Positions 1-45,945 of a DNA stretch of 64,000 bases are shown piece after piece. The notes under the pieces were generated by a model. The model ran no database searches, was not told where the DNA came from, and worked only from the letters and a program-made list of their open reading frames with translations. Source of the DNA: Paragorgia papillata (Eukaryota; Cnidaria; Anthozoa; Scleralcyonacea; Coralliidae); NCBI GenBank assembly GCA_035771165.1, contig JAWNZC010000102.1:333501-397500 (forward strand), given 5' to 3'. The position numbers and the translations under genes are program-made. Numbering within the stretch: the stretch's first letter is position 1; each line of letters begins with the position of its first letter.

Positions 1-31
<31 letters not shown>
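1..31 (+). repeat. (AGAC)n microsatellite
   Basis: Perfect tetramer run at the left window edge, probably the end of a longer intronic array. Confidence 0.9.
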
Positions 32-33
<2 letters not shown>

Positions 34-71
34 CGGACCTAGAATAAAGAAGGATGCTTACCTTTTTTCAG

Positions 72-10988
<10,917 letters not shown>

Positions 10989-11284
10989 ACACCAAAGCAC
11001 AAACTTTGGATCATTTTGGGCGGAATTCACACGAAGGTTTGATATTTTTAGAAAATATAGGGGTTTTTCTAAACACTTAAAAATTTCAGTGGAAATCAGG
11101 AAACGTAGCTTGTACCATTGTCAAATACTGCGAATTCTCCTTTTACGCATGACAACAACAGCAACAACAACAACAACACCTAGGTCTGGGTGTCAAAATT
11201 TGAAAATTAACGCCATTGAGAGGTGCCATTGAAGAGGTATGTGGAAAATTTATACTAACACTATATTTACTCTGCCTATAAAAT

Positions 11285-12162
11285 GTCTTATTTTAAGGAA
11301 CGCTTAAAATGACAGAGTAACATCTTTTACAGTTTTTCGTTTCCTTGCTTCGTTGTTGAGATACAGTAAACACCCGCCGACCCGCGTGTAAGAACCTAGT
11401 GATTTAAGAACCTGTAGGCAGAAATTTTGGATTTTAATACCCCAAAATATAAGAACCTGTTTAGCCAACCAAAGCCACAAGGTTCTTATATGAAGAGTCA
11501 CTCTGAATAATGAAACAGTGCTGTAGCCAAAATGTGGGACTATAAAATATAAATTTGCTACATATTTGGCCCTTCCATAAAAATATCATTACAGAAATTA
11601 CATACATACAGTATAATCTCTCTATAACAAAGTGGTTTATATATCTGGTCATATAACAATAGCATTTCCCTTAAAGAAATTTTAAGAACCTGTTAAGAAC
11701 CTATTTTGCTTGAGTTGTCGGTAATTACCCCAAAATATAAGAACCTATTTTGCCAGACTTGAAAAAATCTAGGTTCTTACACGTGGGTGTTTACTGTATT
11801 TCAGTTTGTTTGAAATGTAAATTAAACAACTTGACGTCACATGTGCATAATGAGTTATCGGAGAATATTATATATCTTTGTTATTATCAAACCAAATCAA
11901 TTTGGGTGGAAGCGTGTGGGTGTGTTTCTCCCATAACATATAGATTTTCAAGTGATTATGTTTGATAATATCAAAGATATACAACCTTCGATAACCACTG
12001 CACACGTGACATCAAGATGTTTAATTTGCATATTAAACAAATTGAAGTACATATCTCAAGAACGAAGCAAGGAAACGAAAAACTGCAAAAGATGTTACTT
12101 TGTCATTTTAAGTGTTCTTTCAAATAAGACAAACTTAATCTGCGCTTCATGGGCACTTTAAC
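11285..12162. repeat. Foldback element, TTTCCTTGCTTCGTT family, copy 1 (interrupted)
   Basis: The left arm (TTTCGTTTCCTTGCTTCGTT) is mirrored by CGAAGCAAGGAAACGAAAAA near 12,062-12,081. The left arm is split by the TA-flanked MITE at 11,364-11,796. Other copies: 18,140-18,707, and a single arm at 61,318-61,449. Confidence 0.7.
11364..11796. mobile_element. TA-flanked MITE (CAGTAAACACCC termini)
   Basis: The element starts CAGTAAACACCC and ends GGGTGTTTACTG, flanked by TA on both sides. AAGAACCT recurs inside. Target TA and CAGT ends fit a Tc1/mariner-type non-autonomous element. Related copy: 37,276-37,911. Confidence 0.75.
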
Positions 12163-12164
12163 AT

Positions 12165-12462
12165 TACCCTGCGAGCAGAGCCGTCTTTTCCTTATTTCTT
12201 CGCTGAGAGAGAGGAAGAAAAGTAGGCTCTGCTGTATTCGTGACTGGTTTCCATTGCGCATGCATGTCAGTTGCTTGGTTACAATCTCGAACCCAGTCCG
12301 AATCAGAGCAGAAAACAAAAGGAGAACCGGTTAAACGGGTCTTAAACGGGTTACTTCGCCCTAAATATCTTGGACGAAGCCAAACACGAATACAGCAGAG
12401 CCTACTTTTCTTCCTCTCTCTCAGCGAAGAAATAAGGAAAAGAAGGCTCTGCTCGCAGGGTA
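12165..12462. mobile_element. Palindromic element with 9-bp target duplication
   Basis: Arms of about 78 bases (TACCCTGCGAGCAGAGCC and its complement) are nearly perfect. CTTTAACAT flanks it at 12,156-12,164 and 12,463-12,471. Long inverted repeats with a 9-bp duplication fit a Mutator-like MITE. It has no coding capacity and lies in the presumed XRN1 3' UTR. Confidence 0.75.
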
Positions 12463-12784
12463 CTTTAACATGTAAACTCGAGAGTTTTTTGCCGCTTGGT
12501 TCAACTTTAAAAATAGTTCATATTAACCTTATTACAAAGCTGCATTATCAACGAAAATGGGGATATAATATAATATAAAATATTTTTATACTCTTTACAC
12601 AAATGAGTACTCAACATTTTCACCAACACTTGTACGAGTTGTGTGGCACGAAATATTGTTAAAAAGATAGATAAGATTTGCATGATTAGTTTTTGTTTAA
12701 AGAATCTTGTATAGTTGTTTGATGTAAATAAGATGGATAAATTTGCATTGCAGTATGTTTCTGCGTAACGAAATTGTTATAATT

Positions 12785-12790
12785 AATAAA
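12785..12790 (+). terminator. Putative XRN1 poly(A) signal
   Basis: First canonical AATAAA found downstream of the XRN1 stop, about 1.8 kb away, after an A/T-rich stretch. If used, the 3' UTR contains two large palindromic elements. A non-canonical upstream signal cannot be excluded. Confidence 0.4.
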
Positions 12791-12849
12791 ATATGTCTTA
12801 TCTTAGAGCTTGCGCTGTTTTAGAAAATGTTTACAAGTCGGACTTGAAT

Positions 12850-13705
12850 AGTGGTTTGTGGGTGGGTGGGTGGGTGGGTGTGTTGGTGAGTGGGTGATTT
12901 GGTTGGTGCGTTGGTTGGTCGGTCGGTCGGTTTGGTTGGTCGATCGGTTTGGTCGGTCGGTCGGTCGGTCGGTCGGTCGGTCGGTCGGTCGGTCGGTTGG
13001 TTGGTTGGTTGGTTTGTTTGGTTGGCTAGCGTGTTATGTTGGTTGATTGATTGGTGTGTTGGTGGTTGGTTGGTTGGTTGGTTGGTTGGTTGGTTGGTTG
13101 GTTGGTTGGTTGGTTGGTTGGTTGGTTGGTTGGTTGGTTGGTTGGTTGGTTGGTTGGATGGATGGATGGATGGATGGATGGATGGATGGATGGTTGGTTG
13201 GTTGGTTGGTTGGTTGGTTGGTTGGTTGGTTGGTTGGTTGGTTGGTTGGTTGGTTGGTTGGTTGGTTGGTTGGTTGGTTGGTTGGTTGGTTGGTTGGTTG
13301 GTTGGTTGGTTGGTTGGTTGGTTGGTTGGTTGGTTGGATGGATAGATGGATGGATGGATGATTGATTGGTTGATTGGTTGATTGGATGGATGGTTGGTTG
13401 GATGGATGGTTGGATGGATGGATGGATGGATGGTTGGTTGGTTGGATGGTTGGTTGGTTGGATGGTGGGTTGGATGGTTCGTGGATGGATGGATGGTTGG
13501 TGGGTTGGTTGGTGGGTGGGTTGGTTGGTTGGTTGGTTGGTTGGATGGTTGGTTGGTTGGTTGGTTGGTTGGTTGGTTGGTTGGTTGGTTGGTTGGATGG
13601 TTGGTTGGTTGGTTGGTTGGTTGGTTGGTTGGTTGGTTGGTTGGTTGGTTGGTTGGTTGGTTGGATGGTTCGTTGATGGTTGGTAGGTTGGTTGGGTGAT
13701 GTGTT
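12850..13705 (+). repeat. (TTGG)n with (ATGG)n and (TCGG)n blocks
   Basis: About 850 bases: GGTG, then TCGG, then long TTGG with three interspersed ATGG blocks. It lies between XRN1 and DVL. Open frames reading WLVG or NQPT are repeat translations. Confidence 0.96.
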
Positions 13706-13963
13706 CGTTTTTTGGTTGGTTCATTTTCTAGTTGTTTACGAAATTCCAAGATTTAATGATGCTTAAAACAGTCGTCAAGAACCATATATATATATTTACA
13801 AAATATTATTAAACTTGCACAGTTGTGAATTTTCGGTTATAGATCGCGGTTCAAGTCTTGTGCTATCAATGCAATGTAGTTTACAACCTTGCATATAATA
13901 CAAATTGATTTCTGCATATTATATATACAATAGTCCCCGATATTTCTTCCACAGTAACAATGC

Positions 13964-14137
13964 AGACGTTTGTTGGACGTTCGTCAAGCTCAATTGCTCA
14001 GAAAAGATTTCAGAGCCTCAGTGGCTCAATGGTTAGAGCGTCTAACTGGTCATTAGAAGGTTGCAGTTTCGAACCCTGTCTGGGGCTCAGAAATCTTTTT
14101 TGAGTAATTGAGCTTGACGAACGTCCAACAAACGTCT
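13964..14137 (+). mobile_element. Inverted repeat with tRNA-Thr-like sequence in its loop
   Basis: Arms 13,964-14,011 and 14,090-14,137 are 48 bases each and nearly perfect complements (AGACGTTTGTTGGACGTTCG at the left end). The 73-base tRNA-like sequence fills the loop. Confidence 0.8.
14015..14087 (+). tRNA. tRNA-Thr(GGT)-like sequence (gene or SINE head)
   Basis: The acceptor stem GCCTCAG pairs with CTGGGGC (one G-T pair), the D stem GCTC pairs with GAGC, and the anticodon stem TCTAA pairs with TTAGA around loop CTGGTCA (anticodon GGT). The T loop is TTCGAAC, but the T stem has a mismatch next to the loop. Related decayed copies elsewhere favour a SINE-type derivative over a working tRNA gene. 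Confidence 0.5.
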
Positions 14138-14639
14138 CTCACATTACACCAAGCTCGCAAACGTACCACATGCACTACATGTATAAGTACAACTTATCAT
14201 ATAGATAGCCACAATTCAGTTGATTTTCTACAGTTATTAAGTAGTGTTGAAAACTACAGTTCATTCAACTAGTTTCTTTAGCCATAATTCAGTTAATTCT
14301 CGAAGTGAATATATACGAATTCCCAGAACTCTGCAGTTAATAATACTTTCGAACGCAATATCCTCCGGGGAACGTATAAACATCTTCACGTTTGGCAACG
14401 CGACGTTTTCCAAAGCAGACCTTCTGTAGAAACCAAATATCGCAGACAATTAAAATAACCATTGATCCAATGAATAGTATCTCGAGAACCACCATTCCTA
14501 TTAAGTCAAGGGGTCTTCGCTAATGAAATTTCTCCGTGAAATTCAAAGACATTTGTAACTACTGTTGTTAGTTTGGTTTAATTACTTTTGAATTTATTAT
14601 GACGATGCTCCGTTGTCACCTGTAACAGGTGTTTTTCGA

Positions 14640-15150
14640 CGTCACTTTGTTTACTGAAGACTCATCTTCAGTATTTTATTCTGGTTAACGAAAGACGATT
14701 TTATTCAGCCAGGGAGAGGTCCAGACCTCAAAGTGTTAAAACCTATCTCTTTAATACTTTGAAGCCTGAAGACGAGTCTTTAGTATTTTATTCTGGCTAA
14801 CGCCAGACGATTTTATTCAGCACATGGAGAAGTCCAAGCCTCAAAGTGTTAAAACCTATCTCTTTAACACTTTGAAGCCTGAAGACGAGTCTTTAGTATT
14901 TTATTCTGGCTAACGCCAGACGATTTTATTCAGCACAGAGGGAGGTCCAGACCTCAAAGGGTTAAAACCTATCTCTTTAACACTTTGAAGCCTGAAGACG
15001 AGTCTTTAGTATTTTCTTCTGGCTAACGCCAGGCGATTTTATTCAGCACAGGGAGAGGTCCAAGCCTGTTAAATCTATCTCTTTAACGCTTTGAAGCCTG
15101 ACGACGAGTCTTTAGTATTTTATTCTGGCTAACGAAAAACGATTTTATTC
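14640..15150 (+). repeat. Tandem repeat, unit about 118 bases
   Basis: Just over four units containing ATTTTATTCTGGCTAACGCC and TTAAAACCTATCTCTTTAAC. The CTAACGCCAGACGATTTTA core is related to the 25-bp satellite at 25,296. Confidence 0.85.
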
Positions 15151-15349
15151 GTTTTAAATTAGTTTTATTTTTGGTTTTAATGGGATCCGGTTTGTCATCA
15201 GATGACATGTAAATCAACGATAATGACCGAGTAGATATTTTTTAAATTACACTGCTGTGTCGTGCAGGTTCAATATCATAGATTTACAATCCTTGTTGTG
15301 TTATTATTAATAATGAAAGACCAGGAATTTAGGATTTCAATTTGTGGTT

Positions 15350-15490
15350 ACAGCAAGTTGTTGAAACAACCTGCAACAGACGTGTTGATCACAACAACTT
15401 GTTATAAACAATGCTACAGCAAGTTGTTGCATGGAACAACCTACCACTTATTACAAACCATGCTACAGCAAGTTGTTGGAACAATCTGTG
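15350..15490 (+). repeat. CAGCAAGTTGTTG minisatellite
   Basis: Three dispersed copies of CAGCAAGTTGTTG with intervening AACAACCT motifs. No gene seen in 15,150-16,060 otherwise. Confidence 0.6.
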
Positions 15491-16099
15491 CCAGTCTTTC
15501 GTCTCACTTCAGCTCTGGACATTTACCTCTGGGGATCGGAAAGGGTTAACAAAATCCCTGACTTAATCCCAACGCAACGCCCCCATTAACATTTCAAGAT
15601 AGCTGGATATTCGATTCAGTAATTTTCAATTGCACTCTTTCAAAACTAATGAGAATACACAACTAATCATAACTTCCTACTAGCTTTTAATGATTTCCCC
15701 CACTGTATGGCCTATCGGAACTCACTGCACTTTATATATACAAATTATCCTTAATAGTTTTATCGTACTCTTACCTGGGGGGAAGTCTGATTTACCGAAC
15801 TTGTGCACGCAGTTGACCTTCGGCAGTAAACAACTCTTGTCATTTTGCTATATCTTGTTATACACGTGTTTTTTTATTTATGAATGCACAGGTGATTTAC
15901 CCAGCGGTTATTGACTGGATCTCAGTCGCTCTTCTGACGCTAGTGACTAATAATATGAAATGGTACCTTCCTTGGCTCCTAATCCAGTCTCCGTATGTAT
16001 CGCACGCATATAACTTAACTCAACGGTTTTGTTTTTTTAGTATTTTATGACCTTTCAAACTTTCAGAATTGTGTAAAATCTTCTCCCAAAATGCAGGAA

Positions 16100-16275
16100 A
16101 TGTCATTTTAGAGACTCTAGATTTCAAAATTGGGGAGTATGCCCCCGGACCCCCCAAGACGTCCCTGACTGAAACACGTCACATGCTCAGAGCGTATATA
16201 TTATCACCTCCGTTACTCAGTGGGCAGAGCACTGCACTAGCATCGCAGGGCCGCGGGTTCGATTCGTAGCTGGAA
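16100..16275 (+). repeat. tRNA-like SINE fragment
   Basis: GTTACTCAGTGGGCAGAGC resembles an A box and GGGTTCGATTCG a B box, about 40 bases apart. The preceding GTATGCCCCCGGACCCCCC looks like part of a dispersed repeat. Confidence 0.45.
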
Positions 16276-16929
16276 GGCTTTGATGTTACATTTTCGCAAC
16301 TGGTCCCGGTTTGGTCTTAAAATAAATATATTCGAACACACTCGAAGTTTCCATTGACTTAAACCTCTTTAATATGTATCTTTGTATTGGTTTCCGCTTG
16401 GTGTTATCAACAACTCGGGGGGCCTTTCCACGAGCCTGCAGGGTTGAGAGCCAACCCACGAATAAACTCCTGTTGCGTTTACACGATAGCCGGGTCAACC
16501 CGTCTTCTCGGGTGACCCTTTTCAAGCCCCGGGTCGACCCGGGTTGGAGAGGTGCGACGGTGCGGAACAGGAACTTTGGTCAATGCCCTCATGTAAACAC
16601 GGGCTGGCACTCCACCCGGGCTCGTGTAAAGGCCCCCTAAGATAGTTGAAAATGCAAATTTTCAATTTATGTGTTTGTCAAATGAAAATTGGGGGTATTG
16701 AAGTGTCGTCAAGGCGTGTGTTAACGAGCAACTAACTACCGCACTCTATTGTGCCAAACATCTGTGTGCGGTTGACCATTAGCAAATAATTGGCCAAAGC
16801 TGAGGAAGAGATGGCATGCTGAAAACAAAAGACGGATTTAGCTTTTCAATCAAACTTATTAAATTCCTTCTGAAAACCTTTTTATCAGTTTTCAAACTTA
16901 CAAACTTATTAAAATAGACTCGGTATCAA

Positions 16930-17510
16930 AGATTGTGGGTTGGGTGATCTTGTAGCTCAGTTGGTGGAGTGTTGAACTAGAGTATCAAAGATTGTGAGTT
17001 GAATGGTCTTGTAGTTCAGTTCAGTTGATACTTGATAGAGTCGGTTGAACTAGAGTATCAAAGATTGTGAATTGGATGATCTTGTAGTTCAGTTCAGTTG
17101 ATACTTGATAGAGTGTTTAACTATAGAGTATCAAAGATTGTGAATTGAATGATCTTGTAGTTCAGTTGATGGAGTGTTGAACTAGAGTATCAAAGATTGT
17201 GAGTTGGATGATCTTGTAGCTCATGAGTTGATGGAGTGTTGAACTAGAGTATCAAAGATTGTGAGTTGGATGGTCTTGTAGCTCAGTTGGTAAAGTGTTG
17301 GACTAGAGTATCAAAGATTGTGAGTTGAATGATCTTGTAGCTCAGTTGATAGAGTGTTGAACTTGAGTATCAAATATTGTGAGTTGGATGATCTTGTAGT
17401 TCAGTTCAGTTGATACTTGATGGAGTGTTGAACTAGAGTATCAAAGCCATTGTGAATTGAATGATCTTGTAGCTCAGTTGGTAAAGTGTTGGACTAGTAG
17501 CTCAGTGATA
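16930..17510 (+). repeat. Tandem array of tRNA A-box-like units (about 60-75 bases)
   Basis: About nine units of CTTGTAGCTCAGTTGGT plus AACTAGAGTATCAAAGATTG. Each carries an A-box-like TAGCTCAGTTGG but no clear B box. Confidence 0.75.
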
Positions 17511-17595
17511 GAGTAATTTGTACAAAAACTGCCATTTAACATTTCATCTGCATGCGCACAGCCTAATTGCGCACATACATGTTATACACTAATCA

Positions 17596-18065
17596 GGCTT
17601 TTCGTCCACGGCACTATAGTCCGGAGTCTTCGGTGACCCAGAGTGGAGACATTCGACTGACGCCGTTTTTCTGAACCAGACGGCAAAAACGAAGCTTTTG
17701 GAAAACGATGATGTCACGATTATGTTATCTTGGTTACAGTCACATAGAACTATTCATTCAGACCCCTGTAACGTAGATCAGTCTTTTTAGCGTTTTACTA
17801 AACGGCAAAAACGATTCGAAAACGATAGTGTGGACGGAAAACTTTTGATACGTTTTCGATATTACCAAAACCGATGATGTGCGGCATGGCCCCAAGAAAA
17901 CACGGCATGATTTCTGTCCAAAACGTTGACAAATCTGTCTGCATTCCTAAACCTTTTTGGCTAGAGAATTCAAAAGTAGCAAATGGACCAATCATATTGC
18001 AGTGATCTCACAGTGTCAATTTGAAAAGCTAAGGAATGCAGACGGTTCGTTATTAATGTTTTCGC
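17596..18065. repeat. Dispersed repeat, GTCCACG/GTGTGGAC inverted ends
   Basis: TTTTCGTCCACGGCACTAT near 17,599 is mirrored by ATAGTGTGGACGGAAAAC near 17,826. The part 17,900-18,060 recurs reverse complemented at 3,985-4,150. A related TTTTCAAA-rich copy lies at 22,129-22,450. Confidence 0.55.
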
Positions 18066-18139
18066 GGAAAACATGACATGTTTATTTTGGGCCATACCGC
18101 GCATCATAGTCAATCGAGATATTGTCTGGAAACTGAGCT

Positions 18140-18707
18140 AAAGTCTTTGGTCTATTTGGTTTGTCTTATTTGAAAGTACTTTTGAAATGACAATTAAAGT
18201 AACATCTTTTCCTGCCTTTTTGTTTCCTTGCTTCGTTTTTGAGATATTTCAGTTTGTTTTATATGTGAAACTAACCAGTGACATCACAACGTGCATAATG
18301 ACTTACTGGGAAAGGTTATATATCTTTGCTATTATCAGTAAACGGAATCACTTCAAAGCAATTATGTGTGTGTGTTTCTCACTTACAACAACAAAAATAT
18401 ACATTTTCAACTGATTCCGTTTAATAATAGCAAAGATATATAAGCTTCCCCAGTAAGACCTCGTTTTATACACTAAAGCAAAAGTATCCGGATTCACATT
18501 GTTTTTTTATTCCCATGCGGAAAAAACTATGCGAATCCGGATACTTTTGCTCTAGTGTAAACGGTCTGGTTAATAGTTTCACATATAAAACAAGCTGAAA
18601 TATCTCAAAAACGAAGCCAGGAAACAAAACAGATGTTACTTTGTCATTTCAAAAGTACTCAGTCAAATAAGGTATATACTTAATTTTCGTTTCATATGAA
18701 CTTTAAC
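18140..18707. repeat. Foldback element, TTTCCTTGCTTCGTT family, copy 2
   Basis: Long inverted repeat with arms about 18,160-18,330 and 18,420-18,690 and CRE-like or TGACATCAC motifs. A nested palindrome GCAAAAGTATCCGGATTC lies at 18,478-18,556. Confidence 0.65.
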
Positions 18708-19121
18708 AAGCCAAAGTGATTTCACTAAAATATAACGAATAAATAAAGCTTTTTCGTTGTCAAAACAAATACCAATATTTAAAAATATATTTTAATTATT
18801 CGAGAACAAGTATATTTGAAATGGCTCGCCACTAGCTAAACGATAAACTTTCAACTCTTTAAATTAGGCTTTCCGCTATTAAAAATGACCACCACTGGGG
18901 TCAACTTTTCAGATAAATTTTAAACAAAATAGTACGTACAATATAAAGATAGATTATAATATGTTTATTTTCCTTTCATATTAATATGCTAACATGTTAT
19001 TATCTAATCGATAATAGTATTATGATTTTTTATTGTATAAATGAGGAGAGCTGCGTCTATATATTTTGATATGCCACTAATCACACGACGCCTTGTCGTA
19101 ATGCAAAACTTTTTAAATTTA

Positions 19122-19395
19122 CAGTCAAAATGGAAATACCTTCTCACTTCTGCTTCTGTAGTTTGTTGTGTATTACTGTATTTCTGTAGCCGCTACAGAA
19201 ACGTGAGAAAAATCTAGCGATAAAAGTCGCTTATTCCGTGATTTAGATTGATTATAATGAAAGCTAAATTATACTTTTTATTCACATTTTTCGACAAAAT
19301 AATTTCCATACGCTTCAAGTAGCGATTACAGAAATACAGTAATACACAACAAACTACAGAAGAAGAAGTGGGAAGGTATTTCCATTTTGACTCAG
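19122..19395. mobile_element. Palindromic MITE, TAAATTTA-flanked
   Basis: Arms carry TCAAAATGGAAATACCTTC and its complement. TAAATTTA flanks both sides (19,114-19,121 and 19,396-19,403), fitting an 8-bp hAT-type duplication, although this octamer is itself near-palindromic. A solo arm lies at 50,296-50,405. Confidence 0.6.
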
Positions 19396-19655
19396 TAAAT
19401 TTAATACGGCGCCCACATACGTACGTTTTATACTATAATAGCATATGTAAATAAATAATGGAGTCTTTATCGAATTCTCGAAAGAAAAAACCGATGTTGC
19501 AAGTTCATTTTGTTAAAAGCAAAAAAAAAAAGTAAATTAGTGTTAAGTTTGTGAATTTATCGTGAAAATATTCACACATAATGCCATATCCGTGTAATAT
19601 TCATTCGTATATCGACACGACTGTAATATGTCCGAACACCACAGATCAATTATGA

Positions 19656-19675
19656 TCACGTGACGTCTAACCAAT
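19656..19675 (+). promoter_or_regulatory. DVL promoter element cluster (CACGTG, CRE-like, CCAAT)
   Basis: About 75-95 bases upstream of the probable DVL start codon lie TCACGTGA (19,656-19,663, a bHLH E-box), the overlapping CRE-like TGACGTCT (19,661-19,668) and CCAAT (19,671-19,675). The sequence is locally G/C-rich in an A/T-rich region, and no TATA box is visible. The promoter role is inferred. Confidence 0.45.
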
Positions 19676-19747
19676 CGGGGACGCGCATTTGGCTCCCCCA
19701 CGGGGTCAATGTCCGGCGAGTGCTTTAGTTGAATGAGCGAGAGAGTG

Positions 19748-43767
<24,020 letters not shown>

Positions 43768-44484
43768 GCAGAAGTGAAGTCTCTCGATTAGATGTAATTA
43801 CTTTAACAGGCCCGAACTGTGTTGATGGGACACCTTACAATTTGAAGGCGCTGTTGCCCGCAAGTCAGCATACTACAGTTAACCGAAGTCAGGATAGCGC
43901 AAGTAAAGTGCGTCGTCGCTAACATTTGTACTTCCACGATTTGCCAAGAACAATCTCGTTTCCAGTTTCCCGCGCCAACACGGGCGAGGCTCAGGGGACT
44001 GGAACGTCTTGCAACCAATAAGCTACAATCTTTGATCGCTTATGTAAAGATCAAGAACCTCGATTTTGCAGAACAGGGCAAAGAGAATTTCATATACATG
44101 AGAAGAGCAGGCATCGTTGATGGCCGAGTCGCTTTGTAAATCTGTGGTTAACTGGACCAGAGACTTGCCATAACCGTGGAGGACTGGACGGAGTATATTC
44201 TCGTTCCCAATCCAACCGAGCAAGAAGACGTACACGGTAGAGTACTGGAAGCTAGTTTCAGTGGCATGAGACATAGTCCTTAGACGTCCTGAACGACGGG
44301 ATTATTTTCGACCGGCGAAGAGGAAGGATTAGTGTTAGAACTTGTCTTATATAAGATTAAGGTTAGGATTAGTGCCAGACTTCTCTCTTCGTCCGTGGTA
44401 AGGTACTCCCTGTCAACGAGACATTCTATAGTCTACAGTGTACATGTTGCCAAAGTAAGATATCGGTCTTTTAACACTGTTGTA

Positions 44485-44490
44485 AATAAA
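44485..44490 (+). terminator. Putative DVL poly(A) signal
   Basis: First AATAAA after the DVL stop, about 720 bases downstream, followed by T-rich and GT-rich sequence (TTGTGTTGTTATG). The 3' UTR would be 43,768 to about 44,510. Confidence 0.6.
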
Positions 44491-44625
44491 GTAAATATAA
44501 ACAAAATTGTGTTGTTATGTTTTGAATAATAATAAGCGTCCACAATTTGGCATTTTCCGAACGCATGCATTTTTTTAAAGTGGACAAGATTTCCACATGT
44601 AACATCCATAGCTATGAAACTTGAA

Positions 44626-44937
44626 GGATAAAGGACTGGGGGCTAATCATCCTTACTTGCAGCCAGCGGCTGAATTACGAAGGACGCAGATCAACGTGGC
44701 CGTGTCGAAGCATATCATAGGTGTTGATTTTACGGAGGGAGGAAAACCGGAGAACCCGGCGAAAAACCCTCGAAGCACAGGAGAGATCAACTACAACTCT
44801 ACTCGCATGAGTTCCAAGCTCGACAACGGGGTCATTCCCAAGCGGTCACCCATCCAAGTACTAACCCCGTGTAACCGGGCTTAACTTTTTGGTGAGAGGC
44901 AGCGCGCTAACAGCACACGCGCCACCCGTGCTCCCCT
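44626..44937 (-). mobile_element. 5S-rRNA-derived SINE, minus-strand copy
   Basis: Reverse complement of the SINE at 35,108: tail end near 44,630, 5S-like TCACCCATCCAAGTACTAAC at 44,848-44,867, head end GCCACCCGTGCTCCC. It lies just downstream of DVL. Confidence 0.82.
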
Positions 44938-45091
44938 AATTGAAAACGTCTTGATTATGCCGGAACTGATGTTTCAGGTTTGTATGGAAAAGCCTTAGTA
45001 CTGTAGCAAGCTAGCACATCTTATTATCTATATTAACATATATCATATACTTGCACATAGCAGTATATAATGACTAATACATCGAACTCCA

Positions 45092-45842
45092 CCTACGTTC
45101 AAATCATCTGAGTCCCAGTAGCTCAATGGTTAGAGCGTCTCACTGGTGATCAGAAGGTTGTGGGTTGTACACATATTCAACCTACGTTCAAGTCATCTGA
45201 GTCTCAGTAGCTCAATGGTTAGAGCGTCTCACTGGTGATCAGAAGGTTGTGGGTTGTACACATATTCAACCTACGTTCAAATCATCTGAGTCTCAGTAGC
45301 TCAATGGTTAGAGTGTACACATATTCAACCTACGTTCAAATCATCTGAGTCCCAGTAGCTCAATGGTTAGAGCATCTCACTTGTGATCGGAAGGTTGTGG
45401 GTTGTACACATATTCAACCTACGTTCAAATCATCTGAGTCCCAGTAGCTCAATGGTTAGAGCGTCTCACTGGTGATCAGAACGTTGTGGGTTGTACACAT
45501 ATTCAACCTACGTTCAAGTCATCTAAGTCTCAGTAGCTCAATGGTTAGAGCGTCTCACTGGTGATCAGAAGGTTGTGGGTTGTACACATATTCAACCTAC
45601 GTTCAAGTCATCTGAGTCTCAGTAGCTCAATGGTTAGAGTGTACACATATTCAACCTACGTTCAAATCATCTGAGTCCCAGTAGCTCAATGGTTAGAGCA
45701 TCTCACTTGTGATCGGAAGGTTGTGGGTTGTACACATATTCAACCTACGTTCAAATCATCTGAGTCTCAGTAGCTCAATGGTTAGAGCGTCTCACTGGTG
45801 ATCGTGATCAGAAGGTTGTGGGTTCGGGTCCCGTTTGGGAAT
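45092..45842 (+). repeat. Tandem array of tRNA-Thr-like SINE heads, about 9 units
   Basis: Same unit as 28,580-29,190. Two units are internally deleted (GGTTAGAGTGTACACATATT). The last one alone keeps GGGTTCGGGTCCCG. Confidence 0.85.
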
Positions 45843-45868
45843 AAAATAGCTCGAAGAACATATAAATG

Positions 45869-45945
45869 TAAATATATATATATATATTAATATAATATAA
45901 TAATATATATATATATATATATATATAATATAATAATATTATATG
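45869..45945. repeat. (TA)n-rich tract
   Basis: TA dinucleotides with ATA/ATTAATA interruptions, in A/T-rich intergenic DNA that continues to about 46,600 with nothing recognised. Confidence 0.85.

Noticed and set aside
12820..13749. 309-residue Asn-Gln-Pro-Thr frame (minus) and WLVG frames (plus)
   Set aside because: Pure translation of the TTGG microsatellite, with no start context, domain or splice partner.
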